A DNA stretch of 57,376 bases from assembly GCF_007827555.1 (NCBI RefSeq), contig NZ_VISS01000027.1:1-57376 (forward strand). Reading direction: 5' to 3'. This DNA comes from Aeribacillus composti (GTDB lineage Bacteria; Bacillota; Bacilli; Bacillales; Aeribacillaceae). This document shows, one piece after another, positions 36,681-45,805 of this stretch; within the stretch, counting starts at the first letter, position 1; every line of letters begins with the position of its first letter. The translations under genes and the position numbers were made by a program. The notes under the pieces were generated by a model that was not told the DNA's origin, made no database searches, and saw only the letters and a program-made list of their open reading frames with translations.

Positions 36681-37589
36681 TTGGAACTGCGCCACTTGAA
36701 ATATTTCTTAACAGTTGCTGAAGATTTGCATTTTGGGAAAGCTGCAGCCCGTTTAAATATGGCACAGCCGCCTTTAAGCCTTCAAATCCGACAATTAGAA
36801 GAAGAAATAGGCGTGCCTCTTTTCCATCGAACGAAAAGAAAAGTAGAACTGACGAAAGAAGGCCAATTGTTTTTGGAAAAAGTTAATCAAATTTTCAAAG
36901 ATCTGGAGGAAGCTGTCGAATCAGTAAAAAGGGTGAACCGTGGAGAGGTCGGAGAAATAGCGATAGGATTCATTTCCTCATCAGCCTATGATATTCTTCC
37001 AACAATTATAGAGCACTATCGTAAAGCATATCCTAATATTCATATAGATTTGCAACAATTGACAACTAGAGAGCAATTAAAAGCTTTGCATGAGGGCGCA
37101 ATTGATATAGGAATCCTTTGCCAACCCGCCAACATAAAAAATGACGGAATTCATTTCGAGGTTATTCGGCAAGAACGAATGATGATTGCTCTGCCAGAGG
37201 ATCATCGGCTAGCTTCCGGCACTTCCCCGATTCATCTTGAAGAATTGGCGGGCGATTCATTTATTTTGACGGGAAGGAAGGCAAATCAAAGCCACTATGA
37301 TACTGTGATAAACAGTTGCTATCAAGCGGGATTCCATCCTAAAGTAGTTCAAGAAACACAAGAATTGCCTACAGTCCTATCCCTTGTTTCATCAGGAATG
37401 GGCGTAGCGATTGTACCATCCTCTATCCAGCATGTATTAAAAAATAAAGTTGTCTATCGCGACATTTACAACAACCCAATTACTACTTCAACTGCCTTTG
37501 CGTGGAAAAGTGGAAATTTGTCTCCAACTGTTCATGCATTTCTTAACTTAATGAGAAAATCTGTCATTCCGTTTTTTCACCAAGTTTAA
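36681..37589 (+). CDS. LysR-family regulator (YybE-like)
   Basis: This 302-residue regulator begins MELRHLKYFLTVAEDLHFGK and has the winged-helix signature AAARLNMAQPPLSLQIRQLE. That arrangement is shared by CbbR/BenM/YybE-type regulators. The TTG at 36681 follows GGAGGAG. The 142-base divergent gap holds TTATAA repeats (about 36634-36658) that may be its operator. It probably controls the efflux gene on the other strand. Confidence 0.9.
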   Translation: MELRHLKYFLTVAEDLHFGKAAARLNMAQPPLSLQIRQLEEEIGVPLFHRTKRKVELTKEGQLFLEKVNQIFKDLEEAVESVKRVNRGEVGEIAIGFISSSAYDILPTIIEHYRKAYPNIHIDLQQLTTREQLKALHEGAIDIGILCQPANIKNDGIHFEVIRQERMMIALPEDHRLASGTSPIHLEELAGDSFILTGRKANQSHYDTVINSCYQAGFHPKVVQETQELPTVLSLVSSGMGVAIVPSSIQHVLKNKVVYRDIYNNPITTSTAFAWKSGNLSPTVHAFLNLMRKSVIPFFHQV

Positions 37590-37888
37590 TAGAAATAATC
37601 TCATGAAATGATACTGGCAATTAAAATTCTCTATCAAATCCTTAATTAAACAAGGAGAATAATTGAAATAACCGCAATAAAAAAAGAAGCAGGAGTACAA
37701 TGAAAATAATCATTTCCCTCTCTGCCAAAGTAAATTTCAATGCATTTTAGCAGCCGATTTGATGATTGGGGAAAGAACTCTTGTATCTGTCTCCTCTTTT
37801 TTTGTCTTTAACATCATTTTGCCGTTAAAAAATTGGTTCAAAAAACCGATAAATTTACAATTATTATCAATTGAAATTTTGCATTCAT
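37590..37888. other. Gene-free stretch after the LysR gene
   Basis: This is AT-rich DNA between two convergent units. No strong terminator is seen. A weak hairpin (TTGGTT...AACCGAT, 37841-37858) could end the minus-strand operon. The plus-strand frame at 37759 has no ribosome site. Confidence 0.4.
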
Positions 37889-38968
37889 TTAGCCTAGACG
37901 CTCCCAATCATTTTCATCGTTGTAAATTTCCCGTTGTGAACCAACAACATAATTTATCGGTCCAATTGTCTGAGCATCACGTTCTATTGTATTTAATAAT
38001 TTTTGGAGCTTCAAAGCTGTTTGAAGGCTAGCAAACGGTTGTGAAGGAGCTGCTCCGTTTACTACATACCCGCCAACATCATTAACCAATCTTACCAATT
38101 TGCGTATTGTTTTTAGTTCAGGCTTCGAGTCATCAATATTCGTTTTCATGTCCATTATGACCTGTTCTCCGAAAGGAGTTCTTTCCCATATACGAAGATG
38201 GTCAACATCCCATACAGGTGTATCAAACACCATATTGGCAAAGATTAGACGGTTTTGTGGAGAAGCGAATACAAGATCGACTTCTCTCTTTCGGACAATA
38301 TTTACGAAGCTGCTATACCCGGTTATTGCCGCTTTTCCTAAACATGCAGTTACGGCTGCACTGTCAAGTACGTCAGAACCTGATACGGAGAAGTCTGATC
38401 GAGTGCCTTGAATAGACTTTAACTCCAGATCAGTATTGGATGCACAAATCCATTGGATAAGATCTAGCGGATGGATTATTTCGCTGATCACACCTACAGT
38501 TGGCCTATAATCATTCATTCTGTTCTTTCCCCAGTAAAAATTGGCCCGAATAAGCTGCAAATTATGCTCTTCAACAAACTTTTTCAAGACGATGGTTGCA
38601 TCAGAGTAACGTTCTATAAGGTTAAGACAGAATCCAGATACACTTTTAAGTTTCGCTTCCAGCAGCTCTAAATCATCGTTCGTATTCGCCAAGGGCTTCT
38701 CGCAAATAACAAAGCCTTTGTATCCTTCCAACTTTTTAATTATATCCATGTGGAACTCATCATTTACACTAATTACAATAATGTGAGGCTCAAATTGTTC
38801 AATAGCAGCATCCACCTCTTTAAAGTATTGAATATCCCTGCGTTTAGGATTTCTATTAACATATGCAAAATTGATTTTTCTAGCTCCAACAATATCTTTA
38901 TTCATATTGGAAAAAGCTTTAAGAAATCTTGTCCCTGCATATCCCAAACCACAAATTAAGACGTTCAT
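37889..38968 (-). CDS. Gfo/Idh/MocA-type oxidoreductase
   Basis: This 359-residue protein has an N-terminal Rossmann fold: NVLICGLGYAGTRFL (2-16) binds the dinucleotide, and EKPLAN near residue 94 is the family EKP motif with the lysine that acts in catalysis or cofactor binding. The C-terminal half is the alpha/beta domain that binds substrate. Members oxidise or reduce sugars, cyclitols, imines and biliverdin; the substrate here is unknown. It begins 20 bases after the GNAT gene, with GGGAGG 7 bases before the ATG, and is the last gene of the aminolevulinate-synthase operon. A reductive step on an aminoketone or imine is a possible role, by inference. Confidence 0.88.
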   Translation of the reverse strand: MNVLICGLGYAGTRFLKAFSNMNKDIVGARKINFAYVNRNPKRRDIQYFKEVDAAIEQFEPHIIVISVNDEFHMDIIKKLEGYKGFVICEKPLANTNDDLELLEAKLKSVSGFCLNLIERYSDATIVLKKFVEEHNLQLIRANFYWGKNRMNDYRPTVGVISEIIHPLDLIQWICASNTDLELKSIQGTRSDFSVSGSDVLDSAAVTACLGKAAITGYSSFVNIVRKREVDLVFASPQNRLIFANMVFDTPVWDVDHLRIWERTPFGEQVIMDMKTNIDDSKPELKTIRKLVRLVNDVGGYVVNGAAPSQPFASLQTALKLQKLLNTIERDAQTIGPINYVVGSQREIYNDENDWERLG

Positions 38969-38988
38969 CAGTTGCCTCCCTTTAACAT

Positions 38989-39486
38989 TTAAATTTCTTT
39001 TATTAAAAGCTCTTCGCCTGAATCAATAAATCCGAGCTTTTTATATAAATTTTTTGCAATCGGTGTTGTTTGTAAGATAACTTTTTCAACATTATTGGCC
39101 TGAAACCAGTCCAAAATATAGTTCATTAAACATTCTGCAAACCCTCTACGGCGCCGTTCAGGGTGAACAACAACCGATTGCACCCACCCAACAAGTCCGT
39201 TTAAACATCCTTTCATCGGCGCACGTTCATCAATGATTCCTATAGCACAGGCCGATATTTCGGTTTCGCCATCATAGTGGGCTACAGCAATTACCATTTT
39301 TTCATTTGCAGGTATATTGTGAATAAGCCATTTCCGATAGCTTTTCTGCCATGCCATTTGTTCTTCGGGTGATTTCGAAACATAGTGGCCTGCCCCTTCA
39401 TTGAGCAACAGCTTCCTTAAATCAATCAGCATGTCAACATCATTGATGGTTGCCTTTCTAGCAACAATTTTTAAATTATGATCCAT
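38989..39486 (-). CDS. GNAT N-acetyltransferase of the ALAS operon
   Basis: This 165-residue acetyltransferase has motif A VQSVVVHPERRRRGFAECLM (residues 104-123), whose RRRRGFA forms the acetyl-CoA pyrophosphate loop, and a C-terminal NLYKKLGFIDSGEELLI typical of GNAT enzymes. The segment before it (MKGCLNGLVGW) may face the substrate. The ATG at 39486 is preceded by GAGAGGA. It lies 98 bases after the aminolevulinate synthase gene and 20 bases before the oxidoreductase. Acetylation of the amino group of the operon's product is a natural guess, not shown by the sequence. Confidence 0.87.
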   Translation of the reverse strand: MDHNLKIVARKATINDVDMLIDLRKLLLNEGAGHYVSKSPEEQMAWQKSYRKWLIHNIPANEKMVIAVAHYDGETEISACAIGIIDERAPMKGCLNGLVGWVQSVVVHPERRRRGFAECLMNYILDWFQANNVEKVILQTTPIAKNLYKKLGFIDSGEELLIKEI

Positions 39487-39584
39487 GAATAAATATCCTC
39501 TCCTATTCTGTTGTATACGTTAAGGGTGGCAAAAAACTATGGACTACTCTTATCTCAGAATTGTAATAGGTTATCTCTAACCAA

Positions 39585-40814
39585 TTATGCGAACACATCG
39601 GCCGATTGTGCAAATGGAATATTAAAGTGGCAAAAAACTTCATTTAATGCATCGGTTAGCTGCAACATCTGCTCTTCAGTGTGGTTCGGTGTAACATTGA
39701 CTCGAAACCGTTCTGTACCAACAGGAACTGTCGGCGGGTTAATAGGCTGCAGATAGATTTTATGTTTTTCAAGCATTCTTTGAGCAGCTGCCTTACATTT
39801 TTTTGCATCCCTAATCATTACAGGAAGAATGTGTGTTACACTCGATGGCATTACCGGTATACCTGCCTGAACGAGCATCTTTCTTAGCTGATTAGTCTTT
39901 CTATGCAGTTCATTTCTCTCTTTATCAGAAGATTTCAAATACCCGATGCTTGTATAGCATGCAGCAACAATTGCCGGCGGCAGGGAGGTAGTAAAAATAA
40001 AGCCGGATGCAAAGGAGCGGACAGCATCAATCAGCAATTCCGATGCAGTAATATACCCGCCTATCACTCCTATCGCCTTCGCCATTGTTCCTTGTATAAT
40101 GTCAATGAGATTGGCAACTCCAAGCTCTGCAGCTATTCCTGCTCCTCGAGGACCGTACATACCGATAGCATGAACTTCATCGAGAAATGTTAGTGCGTTA
40201 TATTTTTTAGCAAGATTCACAATTTCCTTAATCGGTGCGATATCGCCGTCCATCGAATATATTGACTCGAATACGATGATTTTGGCTCGATTATGCGGCT
40301 GGGAAGCTAGTAATTCCTCCAAATGTTCGACATCATTATGCCTAAATATGGCGCGGTCAGCTTTTGCACTTCGTATCCCATTGATAATGGAGGCATGATT
40401 AAGCTCGTCGGAAAACACTATGCAATTAGGGAACAGACGCAATAAGCATTGTAATGTTGCATCATTTGAACTGTATCCGGTCGGAAAAACGAGTGCTGCC
40501 TCTTTACCGTGCCAGTCAGCCAATGATGATTCAAGCAAAGTGTATTGGTAGTGTGTGCCGCCTATGTTCCGCGATCCGCCTGAACCGGCTCCATTTAACC
40601 GGATTGCTTCTTGCATCGCTTCAATTACTAAAGGATGCTGGGACATTCCCAGATAATCATTGCTGCACCAAACAACAACAGGCTGCTCATCTTCCTTGCC
40701 ATTCAACTTCGCCAAAGGATACTGGCCGCATATGCGGTTAATCGTAATAAATTCACGGTATTGCCCTCTTTCCTTCAACGAATTTAGCTTGTCGCTGAGA
40801 ATTTCTGTATACAT
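39585..40814 (-). CDS. 5-aminolevulinate synthase (alpha-oxoamine synthase family)
   Basis: The protein has 409 residues and is strongly ALAS-like. [11 protein letters not shown] matches the substrate-arginine region; [23 protein letters not shown] (H140), [17 protein letters not shown] (D212, H215) and [14 protein letters not shown] (PLP lysine K246) follow; [16 protein letters not shown] near the end binds the substrate carboxylate. It should join glycine and succinyl-CoA to 5-aminolevulinate. The residue after GAGSGG is Ser81, where bacterial ALAS usually has Thr, a position that touches the acyl-CoA, so a changed acyl donor is possible. The ATG at 40814 lies 11 bases after GGAGG; TTG at 40832 is less likely. 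Bacillus normally makes heme precursors by the C5 route, so this gene probably serves a special product. Confidence 0.9.
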   Translation of the reverse strand: MYTEILSDKLNSLKERGQYREFITINRICGQYPLAKLNGKEDEQPVVVWCSNDYLGMSQHPLVIEAMQEAIRLNGAGSGGSRNIGGTHYQYTLLESSLADWHGKEAALVFPTGYSSNDATLQCLLRLFPNCIVFSDELNHASIINGIRSAKADRAIFRHNDVEHLEELLASQPHNRAKIIVFESIYSMDGDIAPIKEIVNLAKKYNALTFLDEVHAIGMYGPRGAGIAAELGVANLIDIIQGTMAKAIGVIGGYITASELLIDAVRSFASGFIFTTSLPPAIVAACYTSIGYLKSSDKERNELHRKTNQLRKMLVQAGIPVMPSSVTHILPVMIRDAKKCKAAAQRMLEKHKIYLQPINPPTVPVGTERFRVNVTPNHTEEQMLQLTDALNEVFCHFNIPFAQSADVFA

Positions 40815-40887
40815 AACTCTATCATCCTCCAATAAATATAAATTCCATTCAAGAAGGAATTGTAATTTTTGTTTTTCAGCCGCACTC

Positions 40888-41871
40888 TTAATGTAAAATC
40901 AATTGTTTGTTAATATTCTCCTCCTGTGCAACGGGCGGAAAATTGACAGAAAACCTAACAGGCATGCCTTTTATAAATCGCAAAACTTCCTCGGCAATTT
41001 GTGCAGCGACCTTAAACTGCGCTTCTTTTGTCGAGGCTCCTATATGCGGCGTCGCAATTACTGACGGATGATCAGCCAATTTTGAATGAATAGGCGGTTC
41101 GACTTCAAAAACATCAAGCGCTGCACCTGCGACATGGCCATTTTCTAGAGCTTCTAAAAGAGCTTCTTCTTCAATAATTCCGCCTCTTGCACAATTGATA
41201 ATCCTTACCCCTTTTCTTGTTTTTGCCAATGTATCTTTATTTAACAATCCTCTCGTTTTTTCGTTCAGGGGTGCATGAACTGTAATTATGTCCGCACTTG
41301 AAAGAACTTCATCAAAAGAAAGCATTTCGACACCGAAATTATTTGCTCTCTCTGGAGTTAGGATTGGATCAAATACATGCACTTTCATTCCAAAGGCTTT
41401 AGCCCGCTTGGCAACTTCAATACCAATGCGCCCAAAACCGATAATGCCTAAGATCTTCCCGTAAAGTTCAGATCCAACAAATGCTGACCGATTCCACTCT
41501 TTTGCTTTAACTGAAATATTCGCTTGCGGAATGTGCCTCATCAAAGAAGAAATCATCGCAAGTGTATGCTCGGCTACCGAAATGGTATTTCCATTGGGAG
41601 CATTAATGACAATTACTCCTTGCTTTGTTGCCTCATCAATATCAATGTTATCTACACCGACTCCGACTCTTCCGATAATTTTTAAAGAGGTCATCTTTCC
41701 TAAAAGCTCTTTCGTTACTTTTGTGCTGCTCCTCACCAAAAGAGCATCAAAAAGATTTAGTTCATCTTCTGCTTCCGATACACTTTTTTGGACAACTTCA
41801 ACCGCTTCTGATTCTATCAACGGTTTCAGTCCTTCATTGTTCACTTTGTCAGAGACTAGTAGCCGAAACAT
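40888..41871 (-). CDS. D-2-hydroxyacid dehydrogenase, SerA-like without ACT domain
   Basis: This 327-residue protein resembles the catalytic part of D-3-phosphoglycerate dehydrogenase. [11 protein letters not shown] near 67, the NAD site IGFGRIG (144-150), and the catalytic R229 (NCARGG), E258 (DVFEVEP) and H276 (TPHIGAS) are present. The regulatory ACT domain and intervening domain of SerA are absent, so it is not expected to be inhibited by serine. GGAGG precedes the ATG by 9 bases. It is the first gene of the four-gene operon, 73 bases before the aminolevulinate synthase. It may supply a phosphohydroxypyruvate- or 2-oxoacid-type intermediate; the substrate is not known. Confidence 0.9.
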   Translation of the reverse strand: MFRLLVSDKVNNEGLKPLIESEAVEVVQKSVSEAEDELNLFDALLVRSSTKVTKELLGKMTSLKIIGRVGVGVDNIDIDEATKQGVIVINAPNGNTISVAEHTLAMISSLMRHIPQANISVKAKEWNRSAFVGSELYGKILGIIGFGRIGIEVAKRAKAFGMKVHVFDPILTPERANNFGVEMLSFDEVLSSADIITVHAPLNEKTRGLLNKDTLAKTRKGVRIINCARGGIIEEEALLEALENGHVAGAALDVFEVEPPIHSKLADHPSVIATPHIGASTKEAQFKVAAQIAEEVLRFIKGMPVRFSVNFPPVAQEENINKQLILH

Positions 41872-42121
41872 TGTTTAAATACCTCCTGTAATTTATTTTT
41901 AGGATCTATTAGCGCGCGCTTACCAAGCAATTCTATATTTGCTTTTATTTTCCTTGTAAAAAAAGTTAATTTTTTGTTAATTTATAGTTAAAGTTGTAAA
42001 TATTACTAAAACACTATTAAAAAATGCTGATTCATGTAACGTCATTATTGATGCTCCTTACCGGTTCTGCGTCCAATTGGCGAATAAAATAATTAACACA
42101 TCAATGCCTGAAATTGCCCTT

Positions 42122-42165
42122 AAAAAACCCCTTCAATATAGGCAGAAATGCCTTAATTGAAGGGG
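42122..42165 (-). terminator. Terminator after the symporter gene
   Basis: CCCCTTCAAT and ATTGAAGGGG form a 10-bp stem around an 18-base loop with a second small stem (GGCA/TGCC). On the minus strand TTTTTTA follows. It ends the transcript of the gene at 42210-43184. Confidence 0.85.
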
Positions 42166-42209
42166 ATGCTCACATAACGTTTTATTAATGCTTTTTTGCA
42201 TAAAAGCGT

Positions 42210-43184
42210 TCATTTTGCATTTGCCGCATACTTTTTTTCAGTAAGCGCATGGTGATAAACTTTTTCAAGCATGCGTCCATAAAAAGAAGCTAAAACCTGC
42301 TGAAAAAGCATGCCTAAGACAACCGGTACCGCCACTTGCGGCGGAAAATAAGTGATCGCAAGCACTGCACCGGCGCTAATATTCCTCATTCCGCCCGTAA
42401 ACGTTAAAGTGATGATATCATCCTGTTGAAATTTTAATAGACGCCCGGCCATCCATGAAAAAAAGTAGCCGCTTGTAGCAATCAAAAAAACGAAAAAACC
42501 AATCAAAATTAATTTTTTATTCGGGTTCGCCAAATAAGGAGCTACTATCGCACTGTTGATGATCACTACTAGCGATAAGGCTATTTTCGAAATCGGACTT
42601 AAAACGGCTGCAATACGCTGTTTCAATTCTTTTTTCGTCCACTCATTTACAAGCATTCCTAAAATGGAAGGCAGGATAATCATGAAAAATAAGCCAGACA
42701 TCATATTCCATACGTCGATTTCTACCGTTCTCTCCACCAATACTAATAAACTGGCAGGAACGACAAAAGGAGAAATAAACGTATCTATTAATATAACAGC
42801 AAGAGCTAAAGCCAAATTTCCTTTATGGATTGATACCCAAATAAAGCTTGTAACACCAGTTGGAATGATCACGGCCAAAACTAAACCAATGATTGTGAAG
42901 CTGTCTTCTTGAAAAGCAAGATGGCCGACAGCAAACGCCCAAAGCGGGATGAAAAGATGAAGCAGCAAAAGAACGACGAAAATCGGCAGCGGATGCAAAA
43001 GAGCCTGCTTAAACGCATGAAAACTAAGATTTAAACTGCCCGCAAACGTAATAAAAGCAAAAATCCACGGAACAAGCTGAGAAAAATCGTCAAATATAGT
43101 TGAAAATACAATCCCGATCACAACACTTGACGGGGTTAAAAAAGGAAGCATCTTTTCCATTATGCTGTTTATGTTTTTTAACAT
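42210..43184 (-). CDS. Bile acid:Na+ symporter (BASS/SBF) family transporter
   Basis: This 324-residue membrane protein has about ten hydrophobic segments. Family features are GVTSFIWVSIHKGNLALALAV (residues 120-140), with the conserved polar break in a helix, and FTGGMRNISAGAVLAITYFPP near 255, the Na+-binding crossover region. Bacterial members take up organic anions such as pantoate or 2-keto acids; the substrate is unknown. The start codon is followed at 50 bases upstream by a strong palindrome that looks like an operator. Not part of the aminolevulinate-synthase operon, since a terminator lies between. Confidence 0.85.
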   Translation of the reverse strand: MLKNINSIMEKMLPFLTPSSVVIGIVFSTIFDDFSQLVPWIFAFITFAGSLNLSFHAFKQALLHPLPIFVVLLLLHLFIPLWAFAVGHLAFQEDSFTIIGLVLAVIIPTGVTSFIWVSIHKGNLALALAVILIDTFISPFVVPASLLVLVERTVEIDVWNMMSGLFFMIILPSILGMLVNEWTKKELKQRIAAVLSPISKIALSLVVIINSAIVAPYLANPNKKLILIGFFVFLIATSGYFFSWMAGRLLKFQQDDIITLTFTGGMRNISAGAVLAITYFPPQVAVPVVLGMLFQQVLASFYGRMLEKVYHHALTEKKYAANAK

Positions 43185-43234
43185 TTTTCTCTCTCTCCAG
43201 TGTTAAGCTAAAATGAAAAGTTGCGCAATCCTAA

Positions 43235-43253
43235 TGTTCACAAATAGTGAACA
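43235..43253. promoter_or_regulatory. Palindromic operator before the symporter gene
   Basis: TGTTCACAAATAGTGAACA is a perfect 7-5-7 inverted repeat. It lies just downstream of a good -10 element on the minus strand (TATAAT, 43269-43264), so a bound protein would block transcription of the gene at 42210-43184. The regulator is not identified. Confidence 0.6.
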
Positions 43254-43404
43254 ATCTTTACTTCATTATATAATATGCAATTTTTTCTCACCAATCCAGC
43301 GCTATGCCAAAACATTTTGCGAAGTTACTATGAACCTAGTCTCATGCTTTTCCCTTGGTTTTGTTTTTTAGGGAAGCGGCCATTCTTCTGGGCTATAGTA
43401 TCTA

Positions 43405-43728
43405 TCAAATATGGAAAACCCTTTCCTCTTCTACTTTGCAAATTCTGATTGTATAACGTTTATACCATTCCTTCCTGCCTTTATCCTGCGCCGCTTTATG
43501 CAAAGCATTTTCTTTCCAGCGTTTGATATCATCCAATGATTCCCAATATGAAACTGTAATTCCGTACCCATTCTCATTTCTTGCACTCTCTGCACCTAAA
43601 AAACCTGGCTGTTTGGACACCAATTGATCCATTTCCTTTGCCATTGCCTCATAACCATTGTCCCCTTCTGTTCTTTCCGATGTAAAAATCACGGCGTAAT
43701 ACTCGTTTAAACGTTTTGTATAATTCAT
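43405..43728 (-). CDS. Antibiotic biosynthesis monooxygenase-domain protein (YqjZ-like)
   Basis: This small protein of 107 residues has the dimeric alpha/beta barrel ABM fold. YYAVIFTSERTEGDNGYEAM at the start, PGFLGAES near 44 and ISYWESLDDIKRWKENALHK-like helices (VSYWESLDDIKRWKENALHK, 57-76) match YqjZ of B. subtilis. ABM proteins include heme- and quinone-modifying monooxygenases, but YqjZ itself has no proven reaction. It lies divergent from the PLP enzyme gene with 150 bases between them. Confidence 0.83.
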   Translation of the reverse strand: MNYTKRLNEYYAVIFTSERTEGDNGYEAMAKEMDQLVSKQPGFLGAESARNENGYGITVSYWESLDDIKRWKENALHKAAQDKGRKEWYKRYTIRICKVEEERVFHI

Positions 43729-43878
43729 TTTTCAAGCCCCCCTTTCTTATCAAAACGAAAAGTTTCATACTGTTTTATCATATAATGAACAAAAATGAAT
43801 TCTCAAACTAGTTTTATTTTTTTAATAATAGATATATAATATCTATAAAATTACTTTGATTTAAGGGAGAAATAAATA

Positions 43879-45081
43879 ATGAAAAGAAATGAACAAGAAC
43901 AACGGAATCCTCAAGCACTCAGAGATGAAACAATTGTCATCCATGGCGACGATTCTATAACGGACGAAAAAGGAGTCAATCCTGCTATTTACTATTCCGC
44001 AACATTCCAGGCACATAGTGCAAGCGAATTTTCTGAAATTGCTGGAACACCTCGTCATCCGCGATATTACACACGTTACGGAAACCCAGTGCATGAACGG
44101 GTTCAAAAAATTGTAGCAGATCTTGAAGGAACTGAAACAGCCTTAGTAACCGGCTCTGGTATGGGAGCGATAGCGACAACTATTTTATCGCTTGTAGCAG
44201 CAGGCGATCATGTGATTGCCCAAAAAAATCATTATATGAGCACAACGAAAATTATGGATGAGCTGCTGCCGAAATTTGGTGTTGACGTGACGTTCGTTGA
44301 CCAATCCGACACTTCTGCGTTTGAAAAGGCAATTCGTCCGAATACAAAACTTATTATGGTTGAGACGCCTGCCAATCCTACATTGGTATTGACAGATTTA
44401 GCTGCAGTGTGTGATCTTGCCCGCCAGCATGGAATTATCGTTGTCGCAGATAATACGTTTGCTTCCCCTATCAATCAGCGTCCACATGACTTTGGGGTTG
44501 ATGTTGTTGTCCATAGTGCAACAAAATACATGGGCGGCCATCATGATTTGACAGCTGGCGTAATTTGCACAAACGAGGAATTAGCTGAACGTATTTGGAA
44601 TACGCATATTTCCATCGGTTCAGTGCTTTCGCCAATGGATGGTTGGCTGTTGCTGAGAGGCTTGCGCACGCTTCCTATGCGAATCGAACGGATTAACGCG
44701 AACGCTTTGGCGTTAGCCGAATTTCTTGAGAATCAGCCTCAAGTTGAACGGGTATATTATCCGGGGCTGCCAAGCCATCCGCAGCACGAGCTTGCTAAGC
44801 GGCAAATGAAAGGCTTTGGTGCCGTTATTGCCTTTTCCATTAAGGGCGGTTATGCTGAAACACAGCGCTTTGTTTCCGCATTAAAGCTTCCTCCTAACGC
44901 TGTAAGCCTTGGCGGAGTCGAGTCTCTCGTTGTACATACAGCAGCGATGTGGGAAGGAACAATGAACGAAGAACAAATGCAGCTCGCAGGAATCCCGGCA
45001 AACTTCGTGCGCTTCTCTGTCGGCATAGAACATATCGAAGATTTAAAAGAAGATGTCAGACAAGCTCTGCAAAAAATTTAA
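43879..45081 (+). CDS. PLP-dependent Cys/Met metabolism enzyme (cystathionine/methionine lyase family)
   Basis: This 400-residue enzyme is of the gamma-subfamily of PLP enzymes. Typical motifs are YYTRYGNPVHERVQ (residues 67-80), SGMGAIATT, the PLP-binding aspartate in VVADNTFASP, the lysine in SATKYMGGHHD (near 215) and SLGGVESLVVHTA near the C-terminus. It may be a cystathionine gamma-lyase, cystathionine beta-lyase or methionine gamma-lyase; the residues visible do not settle which. The ATG at 43879 has GGGAGAAA upstream. It stands alone between the YqjZ-like gene and a MITE-like repeat. Confidence 0.88.
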   Translation: MKRNEQEQRNPQALRDETIVIHGDDSITDEKGVNPAIYYSATFQAHSASEFSEIAGTPRHPRYYTRYGNPVHERVQKIVADLEGTETALVTGSGMGAIATTILSLVAAGDHVIAQKNHYMSTTKIMDELLPKFGVDVTFVDQSDTSAFEKAIRPNTKLIMVETPANPTLVLTDLAAVCDLARQHGIIVVADNTFASPINQRPHDFGVDVVVHSATKYMGGHHDLTAGVICTNEELAERIWNTHISIGSVLSPMDGWLLLRGLRTLPMRIERINANALALAEFLENQPQVERVYYPGLPSHPQHELAKRQMKGFGAVIAFSIKGGYAETQRFVSALKLPPNAVSLGGVESLVVHTAAMWEGTMNEEQMQLAGIPANFVRFSVGIEHIEDLKEDVRQALQKI

Positions 45082-45105
45082 TGAAGGAATGTGCGGACAA
45101 TGGCG

Positions 45106-45214
45106 GGGGGCTGTCTAATAAGCCGTTTTATCTGCTTATTGACGCCCCCTTTCATCTTTTTGAAAGTTTATGATTTTTTGTTTTCAATGGAGATTTGACT
45201 TTCTGTACAGCCTC
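45106..45214. repeat. MITE-like repeat, copy B
   Basis: GGGGGCTGTCTAATAAG at the left, GCTTATTGACGCCCCCTTT inside, TATGATTTTTTG, and GGAGATTTGACTTTCTGTAC near the right repeat the order of the element at 9416-9540. About 15 bases in the middle of copy A are missing here. The ends are again inverted. It begins 24 bases after the stop of the PLP enzyme gene and may act in its termination. Confidence 0.75.
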
Positions 45215-45736
45215 AATTAAAAATGCATTTCATTTTAGGAGCTAGTGCTTGCAGAAAAATCTTGATTTTATTAAACATACATCTTGCAATTTGAAACACT
45301 CGATATCTATCATTTCTAAATATCACTATTGAACACACTGCCTGAACAAGCTTTGGCAGCTTATGATACTTCATCAGTTCTATTTAATGGGATGTAAATT
45401 TTGCCGCATTATATAATAAATAAGATTAGTTTCTCCCCATCCTTGGAGCAGATGAGTTATGTCAACACAGCACTCCGCCTCGCTTCTTAAATTTAAGCTG
45501 ATTTGTTTTCATACGCACTCCAAGACAGCATGTGTTGTCAATAAATCATCGATATAGAGGCCCGCTTGACAGCTATTTTTTATTTAAAATGATTTTAACT
45601 TCCCCACTTGCACGCTTCTCGAAAAAAAAAAAAAAAAAAAAAAAAACAGCATTCCCTTCTCCATGTGATTTCAATCTTTGCCATTCCATTCTAAAGAAAG
45701 ATGCCCCCAAAAATGAATCATTCCAAAATTTTCTTC
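45215..45736. other. Gene-free stretch with a 25-base A tract
   Basis: No gene is supported in these 520 bases. An uninterrupted run of 25 A lies at 45622-45646. A plus-strand frame of 77 codons crosses the tract (lysine run) and is not credible. A minus-strand 49-codon frame near 45376-45228 has no ribosome site. Confidence 0.5.
45622..45646 (+). repeat. Homopolymer tract of 25 A
   Basis: An uninterrupted A25 run. Such tracts are rare and unstable in bacteria and are also prone to sequencing error, so the exact length is uncertain. Confidence 0.8.
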
Positions 45737-45786
45737 TTCATATCAGAACATATATTCGCATATAATAAAAATAGAACAAACGTTCT
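45737..45786 (+). promoter_or_regulatory. SOS promoter with two LexA boxes
   Basis: TTCATA (45737-45742) and TATAAT (45761-45766) are 18 bases apart. AGAACATATATTCG (45745-45758) lies inside the spacer, and AGAACAAACGTTCT (45773-45786) just after the -10 element. Both resemble the Gram-positive LexA (DinR) consensus CGAAC-N4-GTTCG; the second has both GAAC and GTTC intact. The following small genes should therefore be induced by DNA damage. Confidence 0.7.
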
Positions 45787-45805
45787 TTTTTGTGAGGTGA
45801 AAATC

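Noticed and set aside
45228-45376. Minus-strand 49-codon frame starting MKYHKLPKLVQAV
   Set aside because: No ribosome site and no match I can recall; probably chance in AT-rich DNA.
45532-45765. 77-codon frame containing a lysine run
   Set aside because: The lysines are just the A25 tract; no ribosome site and no plausible protein.
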